Assembly (NCBI RefSeq): GCF_004362895.1
Contig: NZ_SNXI01000008.1
Location: forward strand, 1 to 64,000
Source of the DNA: Idiomarina aquatica
Lineage (GTDB): Bacteria; Pseudomonadota; Gammaproteobacteria; Enterobacterales; Alteromonadaceae
DNA length: 64,000 nucleotides
Direction: 5' to 3'
The notes below the pieces were generated by a model, which saw nothing but the letters and a program-made list of their open reading frames with translations, searched no databases and was not told the DNA's origin. Both the position numbers and the translations under genes were made by a program. Below, one piece after another: positions 1-7,589 of this stretch. Each line of letters starts with the position of its first letter. Position 1 is the stretch's first letter.

Positions 1-54
1 GCGCCTTTATCTGAGTCAAGGTCGCAGACTGACTATAAAACCTACGCCTTATAT

Positions 55-75
55 CCCCGCCCTCATCGGGCGAGG
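55..75. repeat. GC-rich inverted repeat downstream of the cusB remnant
   Basis: Two 8-base arms (55-62 and 68-75) pair with one G-T wobble around a 5-base loop, just past the stop codon of the cusB reading frame at 78-80. No T-run follows on the minus strand, so it is at best a weak terminator or an mRNA-stabilising hairpin. The next gene of a cus operon would lie beyond the window edge. Confidence 0.35.
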
Positions 76-77
76 GT

Positions 78-1276
78 TTACGGCGAAACTGCTAAAAGGA
101 ACTGGCCGTTAGTCACCACTTGCTCACCGTCAACGAGGCCCGATGTAACCACAACCTCATCACCCACCCGCAGGCCGGTCTTTACTGCTTTGACGGCAAA
201 CGCCTGGTCCCTGACCTGCACTAACACGCGGTTATTTTGCGCCGTGGTAATTAAGCTTTTGACCGGAATCACCAGGGCGTTTGTTACCGGCGACAGCTCG
301 ACATGACCGGTCGCCCACAACCCCTCGCGAAGGCAATCTATCGAGCTATCAATCGGCACACGCGCGGTCAGTGTTTGAGTCTGAGGGTCTATTTGCGGAT
401 AAATGTAGTCAATGTTATTCATCCAGTGACCACTCACCTGTTCAGAACTTAAATGAACCATTTGGCCAACGCTTAGCTGGTCTGCGTAGCGTACTGGTAT
501 ATCCAGCATAAACCAGAGCTGCTGGTCGTCAGTAATGGTCATTAGTTCCAAACCTGGTTTTACGTACATGCTCTGTTGAATGTTGAGTTCGGTGATATAA
601 CCGGATTGCGGTGCATAATAGTCCACTTCGTAGGACGCTTGTTTGGTCTTTTCCAGCAAGCTAATTTGCTGCGCACTCATGCCAAGTAACAGTAAACGCT
701 GCTTACCGCGGCGTTTAAACTGTTGCTGGCTCTCGGCATCACCCACTTCATTAATTGAATTAAGCAGCTGAAGGTAGTCGTCTTGCGCAACGACTAAGTC
801 CGGTGCGTACACACGGTAGAGTTTTTCGCCCTGTTCCACCCACTGACCTTCAACATCGGCATAAAGTTCTTCCACCCAACCCTCGGCGCGTGAATGCACA
901 TGATACTTGGCAGATTGTTGCCAGCGCACCTGCGCTTGTGCCTTAAGCATGGGTTGCAGATCTTTACGGGTTGCTGTGGCCGTGGTGACTCGTATCGCTT
1001 GTTGCTGGGCTTTGGGCACATGAAAGCTTTGTTCTATACTTGAGGCTCTTGCTTTTTCTCGCGCTCCACTAAGTCCATACCGCAGATGGGGCAAGTACCT
1101 GCTTCGTCTTTTACGATTTGACTATGCATCGGGCAAACATACTCAACTTGCGCGTCGTTAAAGGGGTCGTTGTCACTGCTTTGCTGATGTTGGCTATGAT
1201 CCTGAACTAGCGCATGTGCCGCGCTGACACTAGTATTCAGCGCTAATACGAATAGCGCTAACAATAAAACTCGCAT
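78..1276 (-). pseudogene. cusB: CusB-like efflux periplasmic adaptor, split by a frameshift
   Basis: This would be the periplasmic membrane-fusion subunit of a CusCBA-type heavy-metal RND efflux pump. The 5' part (start 1276, behind an AAGGTGGA ribosome site) encodes a signal peptide and the heavy-metal-binding motif CPMH...[11 protein letters not shown], then stops at 1034. The rest of the protein (barrel-sandwich, beta-barrel and membrane-proximal domains, down to 78) is open in the -1 frame. The two frames join at a run of five A residues on the coding strand (1053-1057): [10 protein letters not shown] continues sensibly from DLVERE. One missing A would explain it. The second part lacks its own signal peptide, so it is not an independent gene. 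Alternatives are a sequencing error or ribosomal slippage (the site reads G AAA AAG). The cusA partner should lie just beyond position 1. Confidence 0.8.
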
Positions 1277-1319
1277 GGTATTCCACCTTCTGATTGTGCA
1301 TAAAAAAACAGACTCCCGG

Positions 1320-1676
1320 TTATGCAACAACCCGTTTTGGTGGACGAATAAGGCGCTCACTGCGCTGCCAAAGCGCCATTTGCTGGTGCTTAAACACAGT
1401 GAAAAATGAGGGTGAATTAAATTCGGTCAGTAGATTAACCAAGCCAATTTGGCCAGCACAGTGCTGTTCACAATACTGGCAAAATAAGCCTTCCTCGTCG
1501 CAATGTTCTGCCATCGACGGTTGCTCGACTTCGTCGCAACAATCATGCATGCCACTGCCTTCGGAGCTAACAACACCTACGGTGTCTGTCATTGGCATAG
1601 CGTGCATTGCCGGCGCGGAAAACGTCCCCGCCAGCAGGCTCACCAACAATGTCAAAACAACCGTAAGTGTTTTCAT
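1320..1676 (-). CDS. Small exported Cys/His/Met-rich protein, putative metal-associated
   Basis: A 118-residue protein with a clear N-terminal signal peptide ([17 protein letters not shown], cleavage probably near residue 20). The exported part is rich in Cys, His, Met and acidic residues ([25 protein letters not shown]), a composition typical of periplasmic copper or silver handling proteins. It starts 22 bases after the stop of the M13 peptidase and lies 43 bases upstream of the cusB start, on the same strand, which supports a metal-resistance role. I do not recognise a named family. The metal-binding idea rests on composition and context only. Confidence 0.65.
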   Translation of the reverse strand: MKTLTVVLTLLVSLLAGTFSAPAMHAMPMTDTVGVVSSEGSGMHDCCDEVEQPSMAEHCDEEGLFCQYCEQHCAGQIGLVNLLTEFNSPSFFTVFKHQQMALWQRSERLIRPPKRVVA

Positions 1677-1698
1677 ACTCTTTAGTTTAACAGAGCTA

Positions 1699-3792
1699 TT
1701 ACCAGATGGTCACGCGGTTTTCCGGCGCCACATAAAGCTCGTCACCTTCCTCAACGTCAAAGGCTTCGTAAAACGCCGGTACGTTAACTACGGTACCGTT
1801 TACACGATACTCTGCCGGTGAGTGCGGATCGCTCATCACCTGTTCACGAATCGCATCTTCACGGTATTTACCACGCCATACTTGTGCCCAGCCAATAAAT
1901 ACCCGTTGCTCGCCGGTAAAGCCGTCCAGTTCAGGCGATGGTTCGCCGTTGAGCGACTTTTTGTACGCTTCATAAGCAATCGTCAAACCGGCTAAATCGC
2001 CAATGTTCTCACCTAGCGTCAAGTCACCGTTAATATTCAGCCCTTCGATAGGTTCATAAGCGCTAAACTGAGCAGACAACTGTTGGCCACGCTCGTCAAA
2101 TGCTTCGCGATCGGCGTCAGTCCACCAGCTTTGCAGGTTGCCATCACCGTCATATTTCGAGCCCTGATCATCAAAACCGTGGCCCATCTCGTGACCGATA
2201 ACCGCGCCTATGCCACCGTAGTTAACAGCCATTTCGGCATTCATATCAAAGAATGGAGGCTGCAAAATACCAGCCGGGAAGACGATTTCGTTGCGTACCG
2301 GGCTGTAATAAGCATTCACCGTTTGCGGTGTCATGCCCCAATCCTCTTCGTCAACCGGACCACCAATTTTCTCGATTTCTTCCTGGTAATTAAACTCGGC
2401 ATACGCTTTGTAATTGCCAACCAGGTCAGTCGCCGAGATTTGCAGGTCGCTGTAATCACGCCATTCATTCGGGTAGCCAACTTTTGGATCAAACTTAGCC
2501 AGTTTTTCCAGTGCTTTTTGTTTGGTGTCTTCTGTCATCCACTCGAGGTTACGAATGGAGTCACCATAGGCCTCACGCAGGTTCTCGATCAGCACTTCCA
2601 TTTTTTGCTTAGCTTCTGGTGGGAAGTACTCTTTAACGTAAACCTGGCCTAACACTTCACCCAGAATGCTGTTGGTCGCATCAACACCACGCTTCCAGCG
2701 GGGTTCCTGCTCGGGGATACCACGCAAGGTCGTACCGTAGAACGCAAAACGACGCTCGCCAAACTCTTCGCTCAGAATAGTGGCCGCATCGTTTACCATG
2801 CGGAAGCTCAGATAATCCTTCCACGCTTGTAATTCAACGTCGGTGAACATCGCACCAAAGTCTTCGAAATACGACGGCTGGCGAATCACCATGTTGTCGA
2901 CATCGCTTAACCCGGCAGTTTCTACCCAGGCTGCAAAATCAAAGTCACCCAGCATTTCAGCCACTTCGTCAACCGACTTCTTGTTATAGGTTTTGTCCGC
3001 ATTACGGCTTTCTACCCGTGACCACTGAATTTCAGCCAACTTAGTTTCCAGCTCAAGAATGCGCTCTGCAGCGGCTTCGGCATCTTCAACGCCGGCCATA
3101 GCCAAAATATCTGCTGCATAGTCTTGATACGCTGCACGGAACTCCTTGAATTTCTCTTCATCGTTCAGGTAGTAATCGCGATCCGGCAGGCCCAGTCCTG
3201 ATTGCGATACATACATGGCGTTGGTTTGCGGATCTTTGGCGTCCGGATACACGTAAAAGCCGAACGGCGTTGAGACGCTTTGGCGACTAAAACGTGCCAT
3301 ATGCTCGGCTACAGCCGAGTGGCTATCCAGCGCTTTGATTGCATCTAAATCGCTTTGAATCGGTGAAACACCCAGTTCGTTAAGCGTTTCTACGTCCATA
3401 AAGGCGTTGAAGAAGTCACCGACTTTACGTTCGCTGCTGCCTGCTTCAGGGTTTGAGTTGGCTGCGTTTTCAATAATGTCACGCAGACGTTTTTGATTTT
3501 GCTCGCGCAAATCATAAAACGAACCCACCGACGAACGGTCTGACGGAATTTCAGTACGCTCAATCCAGGCGCCATTAACGTGGCGATAAAGATCATCCTG
3601 TGGCTTAACGCTGTGATCAAAGTTTTCTAACACAACACCTGACGGCATTTGCTGTTGAGCTTGTTGCTCGGCAGAGGATTGTTGTTGTTCAGCATTGGCT
3701 TGCGTGTTGCCCTCGCCCTGCTGCGGTGAGCAGGCAGATAAGGCTAGCGCCATTGAGACACTAGCCGCAACGGTAGCTAATTTTAATTTCAT
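1699..3792 (-). CDS. pepO: M13 (neprilysin/PepO-type) zinc metallopeptidase, lipoprotein
   Basis: Zinc endopeptidase of the M13 family, predicted to be anchored to a membrane on the periplasmic side. The start at 3792 is chosen because an AGGGAA ribosome site precedes it and because it gives a compact lipoprotein signal (MKLKLATVAASVSMALALSAC); the frame stays open 10 codons upstream but there it would run into the preceding gene. The N-terminal M13 domain is followed by the catalytic domain with HEMGH near residue 530 (zinc ligands and catalytic Glu), the third ligand motif ENIGDLAG, and the conserved C-terminal end NRVTIW. Length (697 aa) is normal for the family. After the signal there is a short Gln/Ser-rich linker. 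Confidence 0.9.
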   Translation of the reverse strand: MKLKLATVAASVSMALALSACSPQQGEGNTQANAEQQQSSAEQQAQQQMPSGVVLENFDHSVKPQDDLYRHVNGAWIERTEIPSDRSSVGSFYDLREQNQKRLRDIIENAANSNPEAGSSERKVGDFFNAFMDVETLNELGVSPIQSDLDAIKALDSHSAVAEHMARFSRQSVSTPFGFYVYPDAKDPQTNAMYVSQSGLGLPDRDYYLNDEEKFKEFRAAYQDYAADILAMAGVEDAEAAAERILELETKLAEIQWSRVESRNADKTYNKKSVDEVAEMLGDFDFAAWVETAGLSDVDNMVIRQPSYFEDFGAMFTDVELQAWKDYLSFRMVNDAATILSEEFGERRFAFYGTTLRGIPEQEPRWKRGVDATNSILGEVLGQVYVKEYFPPEAKQKMEVLIENLREAYGDSIRNLEWMTEDTKQKALEKLAKFDPKVGYPNEWRDYSDLQISATDLVGNYKAYAEFNYQEEIEKIGGPVDEEDWGMTPQTVNAYYSPVRNEIVFPAGILQPPFFDMNAEMAVNYGGIGAVIGHEMGHGFDDQGSKYDGDGNLQSWWTDADREAFDERGQQLSAQFSAYEPIEGLNINGDLTLGENIGDLAGLTIAYEAYKKSLNGEPSPELDGFTGEQRVFIGWAQVWRGKYREDAIREQVMSDPHSPAEYRVNGTVVNVPAFYEAFDVEEGDELYVAPENRVTIW

Positions 3793-3814
3793 GTGAGTTC
3801 CCTGAGTTTTTGTT

Positions 3815-4102
3815 TTAATCATGTTTTAGTGATTTATCGGTAAACAAGTAATCTTTTAGCTCTTCATCAAACTTTGGATCTTTGCGACGGATCCATTCCA
3901 GCGTCATGGCCGCATGCTCTTTTTCTTCGTCACGATTATGGATTAACACCGATCGTAACTCATCGTCTTTGCATACATCGATACGTTGGTTATACCAGTC
4001 CATCGCTTCCAACTCTTCCATCAGCGAAATTATCGCGCGATGCATATCGCGGGTTTCGTCAGACAGCAGTTCGTATGGTTCATGATATCCTTCGTTCGCC
4101 AT
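3815..4102 (-). CDS. Encapsulated-ferritin (EncFtn)-like ferroxidase, orphan
   Basis: A 95-residue protein matching the encapsulated ferritin family, a half-ferritin fold that assembles as a ring of dimers and oxidises Fe(II). The family signature is intact: HRAIISLMEELEAMDWYNQR and HNRDEEKEHAAMTLEW. Glu30, Glu60 and His63 align by eye with the ferroxidase ligands Glu32, Glu62 and His65 of the Rhodospirillum rubrum protein, and Trp36/Tyr37 with its Trp38/Tyr39. The protein ends right after the domain and lacks the C-terminal tail that directs cargo into encapsulin shells. No shell gene is adjacent: the neighbours are pepO and lpdA. It has a good AAGGAG ribosome site. It may work as a free iron or redox protein. 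Confidence 0.85.
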   Translation of the reverse strand: MANEGYHEPYELLSDETRDMHRAIISLMEELEAMDWYNQRIDVCKDDELRSVLIHNRDEEKEHAAMTLEWIRRKDPKFDEELKDYLFTDKSLKHD

Positions 4103-4127
4103 AACAGGCTCCTTGTTGTTTGTATGA

Positions 4128-4140
4128 GTCTAAATTAGAC
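4128..4140. promoter_or_regulatory. 13-bp perfect palindrome in the EncFtn-like gene leader
   Basis: GTCTAAATTAGAC is a perfect palindrome around one central base, 25 bases upstream of the EncFtn-like start codon. On the coding strand an extended -10-like TGCGATAAT lies about 20 bases further upstream, so the palindrome would sit just after the transcription start, where a repressor could act. The binding protein is unknown; it does not match the Fur box. Confidence 0.4.
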
Positions 4141-4175
4141 AACCCATTAAAATTATCGCATTGTTACCGGACACG

Positions 4176-4214
4176 CAAAGAAAAACGGCCGCATTCGCGA
4201 TGAATGCGGCCGTT
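4176..4214 (-). terminator. Rho-independent terminator of lpdA
   Basis: A 13-bp perfect stem (4184-4196 with 4202-4214, core CGGCCGCATTC) with a 5-base loop is followed on the minus strand by TTTTTCTTT. It lies about 40 bases past the lpdA stop and ends the pyruvate dehydrogenase operon. T residues also follow on the other strand. Confidence 0.9.
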
Positions 4215-4254
4215 TTGCCGTTAACTTAACGTAACAGAGTACTACAACTGACTA

Positions 4255-5682
4255 TTACTTTTTCTTCTTAGCCTTCGGGTTTGGCATATCAGTGATAGAG
4301 CCTTCCTGAATCTCCGCGGCCAAACCAACTGATTCATGCAATGTCGGATGCGCATGTACGGTCAATGCGATATCTTCTGCATCACAGCCCATTTCGATAG
4401 CCAGGCACACTTCACCCAGTAACTCACCGGCATTGCTACCACACATAGCGCCGCCGATAATGCGATTGTTCTTATCAAAGATCAGCTTAGTCATACCTTG
4501 CTGAGCATTTGAAGCAATCGCACGGCCCGATGCAGACCACGGGAAAGTCACTGCGTCATACTCGATACCTTTCTCTTTCGCTTCTTTCTCGGTTACACCG
4601 GCCCATGCAACTTCCGGGTCGGTATACATGATAGAAGGAATAACTTTAGGCTCGAAGAAGTGTTTCTTACCCGCGATAACTTCAGCTGCAACATGCGATT
4701 CATGTACCGCTTTGTGCGCCAGCATGGGTTGACCCACAATGTCACCAATAGCAAAAATGTGGTCAACATTAGTGCGCATTTGGCTGTCAACATTGATAAA
4801 GCCGCGGTCATCAACCTTAACACCGGCTTTGTCAGCATCGATTTTGTTACCGTTAGGCGCACGACCCACAGCAACTAAAACAACGTCATATTTAACCGGT
4901 TTTTCCGGCGCATTTTTACCTTCGAAGGTTACATAAACACCGTCTTTTTTGGCTTCAACGTTAGTCGCCTTGGTGTTTAACATAACGTTTTCGAAACGGC
5001 CTTTAATTTGCTTATTAAAGTTTTTGATGATGTCAGCATCAGCCGGCGGTACCAGCTGGTCGGTCATTTCGACCACGTCTACTTTTGAGCCCAGAGACGC
5101 ATAAACCTGACCCATTTCCAACGCGATAATACCACCGCCTAACAGCAGCATTTTCTTCGGAATTTCTTTTAATTCCAGCGCATCAGTAGAGTCCCACACA
5201 CGCTCGTCATCGTGCGGAATAAATGGCAACTTAATGGCTTGTGAGCCGGCTGCGATAATGGCGTTATCAAACTCAACCGTGGTGTTACCGTCGTCACCTT
5301 CTACCTCGATGGTGTTGCTACCGGTGAACTTGCCGTAACCATTAACAATTTTCACCTTACGCATTTTCGACATCTGGCCCAGACCACCGGTCAACTGGCC
5401 AACAACCTTTTCTTTATGCTTGCGCATTTTTTCCAGGTCAATTTTCGGCTCGCCAAATTCAATACCTTCAGCCGCAAGATTTTTGGCTTCTTCGATATGT
5501 TTGGTCATGTGCAGCAGTGCTTTTGACGGAATACAACCGACGTTAAGACAAACACCGCCTAAGGTGCTGTAACGCTCAATCAAAACAACATCCTGGCCTA
5601 AGTCTGCGGCGCGAAACGCTGCCGAATAGCCACCTGGGCCCGAACCTAACACTACTACCTGTGTTTTAATTTTGTCGCTCAT
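4255..5682 (-). CDS. lpdA: Dihydrolipoyl dehydrogenase (E3)
   Basis: FAD-dependent E3 subunit that reoxidises dihydrolipoamide with NAD+ for the pyruvate and 2-oxoglutarate dehydrogenase complexes. The 475-residue protein has the FAD dinucleotide fold GSGPGG (13-18), the redox-active disulfide Cys45/Cys50 in GGVCLNVGCIPSK, a second NAD-binding fold near residue 180 (LLGGGIIALEMG), and the C-terminal catalytic His-Glu in HAHPTLHES. It ends in a Lys-rich tail. It is the last gene of the pdhR-aceE-aceF-lpdA group, 135 bases after aceF. That gap holds two hairpins and may carry a promoter of its own, as in E. coli, but I see no convincing -35/-10 pair. Confidence 0.97.
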   Translation of the reverse strand: MSDKIKTQVVVLGSGPGGYSAAFRAADLGQDVVLIERYSTLGGVCLNVGCIPSKALLHMTKHIEEAKNLAAEGIEFGEPKIDLEKMRKHKEKVVGQLTGGLGQMSKMRKVKIVNGYGKFTGSNTIEVEGDDGNTTVEFDNAIIAAGSQAIKLPFIPHDDERVWDSTDALELKEIPKKMLLLGGGIIALEMGQVYASLGSKVDVVEMTDQLVPPADADIIKNFNKQIKGRFENVMLNTKATNVEAKKDGVYVTFEGKNAPEKPVKYDVVLVAVGRAPNGNKIDADKAGVKVDDRGFINVDSQMRTNVDHIFAIGDIVGQPMLAHKAVHESHVAAEVIAGKKHFFEPKVIPSIMYTDPEVAWAGVTEKEAKEKGIEYDAVTFPWSASGRAIASNAQQGMTKLIFDKNNRIIGGAMCGSNAGELLGEVCLAIEMGCDAEDIALTVHAHPTLHESVGLAAEIQEGSITDMPNPKAKKKK

Positions 5683-5701
5683 GTTAACCCCTTATTTGCT
5701 A

Positions 5702-5723
5702 CGGCCGGTTGAGCCACCGGCCG
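5702..5723. repeat. Perfect inverted repeat in the lpdA 5' leader
   Basis: Arms CGGCCGGT (5702-5709) and ACCGGCCG (5716-5723) pair perfectly around a 6-base loop, about 12 bases upstream of the lpdA ribosome site AAGGGG. No T-run follows, so it is not a terminator. It may stabilise the processed lpdA mRNA. Confidence 0.5.
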
Positions 5724-5792
5724 AGGTCAGTCAACGCTAAAAAGTGGCGCTATTGTAGCGCGAATTTTTTCGTATTTCTTGTCAAATTGATC

Positions 5793-5816
5793 GTAGCTCG
5801 TGCCTTGGGCACGAGG
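5793..5816 (+). repeat. REP-like hairpin with GTAG foot, copy 1
   Basis: GTAG (5793-5796) is followed by an 8-bp stem CTCGTGCC / GGCACGAG with loop TTG, ending directly at the aceF stop codon. A second copy with compensating stem changes lies at 50724-50748 on the minus strand. A GTAG tetranucleotide at the foot of a palindrome is the known layout of REP sequences mobilised by RAYT (TnpA-REP) transposases. Confidence 0.55.
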
Positions 5817-5817
5817 T

Positions 5818-7578
5818 TTACAATACCAATTTGCGGATATCACCCAGAACCTGGCTTAAGTAAGCGGTAAAGCGTGCGGCTTCAGCACCATCAATTACGC
5901 GGTGGTCGTACGATAACGACAACGGTAACGTCAAGCGTGGCTCAAACTCTTTACCATTCCACTTCGGCTTCATCTCATTGCGCGAAACGCCCAAAATAGC
6001 TACATCCGGCGCATTGACGATTGGTGTGAATGCGGTTCCACCGATGCCGCCCAGACTCGAAATCGAAAAGCATCCGCCTTGCATATCGGCAGCTTTCAAT
6101 TTGCCATCGCGCGCTTTCGAGCTGATTTCAACCAACTCTTCTGACAATTCATAAATGCCTTTCTTATCAACATCACGAATTACCGGTACCACAAGCCCGT
6201 TCGGTGTATCAACGGCAATGCCGATGTGCACATATTTTTTCATGTACAGCGATTCGCCGGACTCAGACAAGCTCGAATTAAAGGTTGGGAATTCCCGTAA
6301 CGCTTTAGCACAGGCTTTCATAATGAAAACCAATGGCGTGATTTTAAAGCCTAAGTCCTGCTTTTTCGCCACTTCGTTTTCGGCCTTACGGAAGTTTTCC
6401 AGCTCGGTAATATCGGCTTCGTCAAACTGCGTAACATGAGGGATCGTCACCCAGTTACGATGCAGGTTAGGTCCTGACTTACGCTGAATACGCGAAAGTT
6501 GCACTTCTTCGACTTCGCCAAACTTGCTAAAGTCGACTTTTGGCGCGTCAATTACCTGAAGGCCACCACCGCCCTGTCCTGTTGCACCAGCAACCGCTTT
6601 CGGACGCGATAACTCGTACTTAACGTAGTCCTGCACGTCTTCTTTCAGGATACGACCTTTAGGACCATTGCCTTTGACCTGCGACAAATCAACACCGAAT
6701 TCACGTGCAACGCGGCGTACTGCCGGCGACGCATGAATAGTGTGCTTGTCTTTGCGCTCGGTTGGATGATCCGGTACCGGCGGCTGACGCTCGCTGGTAG
6801 GCTTAGCGCGTGAACTGCCGGAATCTTCTGATGACTCGTCTTTAGGTTTTTCCTTCGATTCGCTTTTTTCTGTGTTCTCTGAGGTTTGCTCTTGAGAACT
6901 CTCAGATGAACCCGAATCGTCAGAACCACCAGCCACTTTCAGCTTGGCAATCACCGAGCCCTGCGAAACTTTATCGCCCTCTTTAACCAACATTTCGACG
7001 ATCTCGCCGTCATCCGGGCAAGGCACGTCCATGGTCGCTTTATCGGTTTCCAGCGTAATTAAGCCATCTTCTTTGGCAACTGAATCGCCTTTAGAGACCA
7101 GAATTTCAATGATCTCGACGTCCTCTTCGTCACCAATATCCGGTACTTCTACCTCAATCACTTTCGACTCAGTCGAGCCGGACTTGCTGTCAGCGTCCGA
7201 TGCTTGTTCGGCCTCGTCCTGCTCGTCATCGCTCTTGGCTTCCGCTTTATCTTCGCTTTTTTGGCTGCTATCAGAGGTGTCCTCAGCGCTTTCTTCGGCC
7301 TCTGCATCATCACCGTCAGATGAATCCTCAGAGCCGGCATCTGCCGCTTCGACGATCGCCAGCACGTCACCTTCGCTAATGGTATCCCCTTCTTTTACCT
7401 TCAGCTCAACGATTTTACCGCCGGCTGAGGCAGGGATGTCCATCGACGCCTTGTCACTCTCGACCGTTACGATACCGTCTTCTTTCTCGACGGTATCACC
7501 CTTGCTCACCAAAATTTCAATGACTTCGACTTCTTCACCGCCCACGTCAGGGACTTTGAGTTCGATTGTATCGGCCAT
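5818..7578 (-). CDS. aceF: Pyruvate dehydrogenase E2, dihydrolipoamide acetyltransferase
   Basis: Core E2 subunit that transfers the acetyl group from lipoamide to CoA. Domains in order: lipoyl domain 1 (residues 1-77, lipoyl Lys43 in ESDKASMD), linker, lipoyl domain 2 (about 138-215, Lys180 in ETDKATMD), linker, peripheral subunit-binding domain (ASPAVRRVAREFGVDL...), and the catalytic domain with the active-site motif YDHRVIDGA near the C-terminus. E. coli has three lipoyl domains; this protein has two. The linkers (about 78-137 and 218-280) are unusually rich in Asp, Glu and Ser instead of the Ala-Pro linkers typical of E. coli. It lies 11 bases downstream of aceE. Confidence 0.97.
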   Translation of the reverse strand: MADTIELKVPDVGGEEVEVIEILVSKGDTVEKEDGIVTVESDKASMDIPASAGGKIVELKVKEGDTISEGDVLAIVEAADAGSEDSSDGDDAEAEESAEDTSDSSQKSEDKAEAKSDDEQDEAEQASDADSKSGSTESKVIEVEVPDIGDEEDVEIIEILVSKGDSVAKEDGLITLETDKATMDVPCPDDGEIVEMLVKEGDKVSQGSVIAKLKVAGGSDDSGSSESSQEQTSENTEKSESKEKPKDESSEDSGSSRAKPTSERQPPVPDHPTERKDKHTIHASPAVRRVAREFGVDLSQVKGNGPKGRILKEDVQDYVKYELSRPKAVAGATGQGGGGLQVIDAPKVDFSKFGEVEEVQLSRIQRKSGPNLHRNWVTIPHVTQFDEADITELENFRKAENEVAKKQDLGFKITPLVFIMKACAKALREFPTFNSSLSESGESLYMKKYVHIGIAVDTPNGLVVPVIRDVDKKGIYELSEELVEISSKARDGKLKAADMQGGCFSISSLGGIGGTAFTPIVNAPDVAILGVSRNEMKPKWNGKEFEPRLTLPLSLSYDHRVIDGAEAARFTAYLSQVLGDIRKLVL

Positions 7579-7589
7579 CTCAGTACTCC

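Noticed and set aside
2083-2652. Open frame of about 190 codons antisense to the M13 peptidase gene
   Set aside because: No ribosome site or recognisable domain; it covers strongly conserved M13 coding sequence.
5780-5790. TTGACA on the minus strand as -35 of an lpdA promoter with TACAAT
   Set aside because: The spacer to the only good -10 is 22 bases, too long for a sigma-70 promoter.
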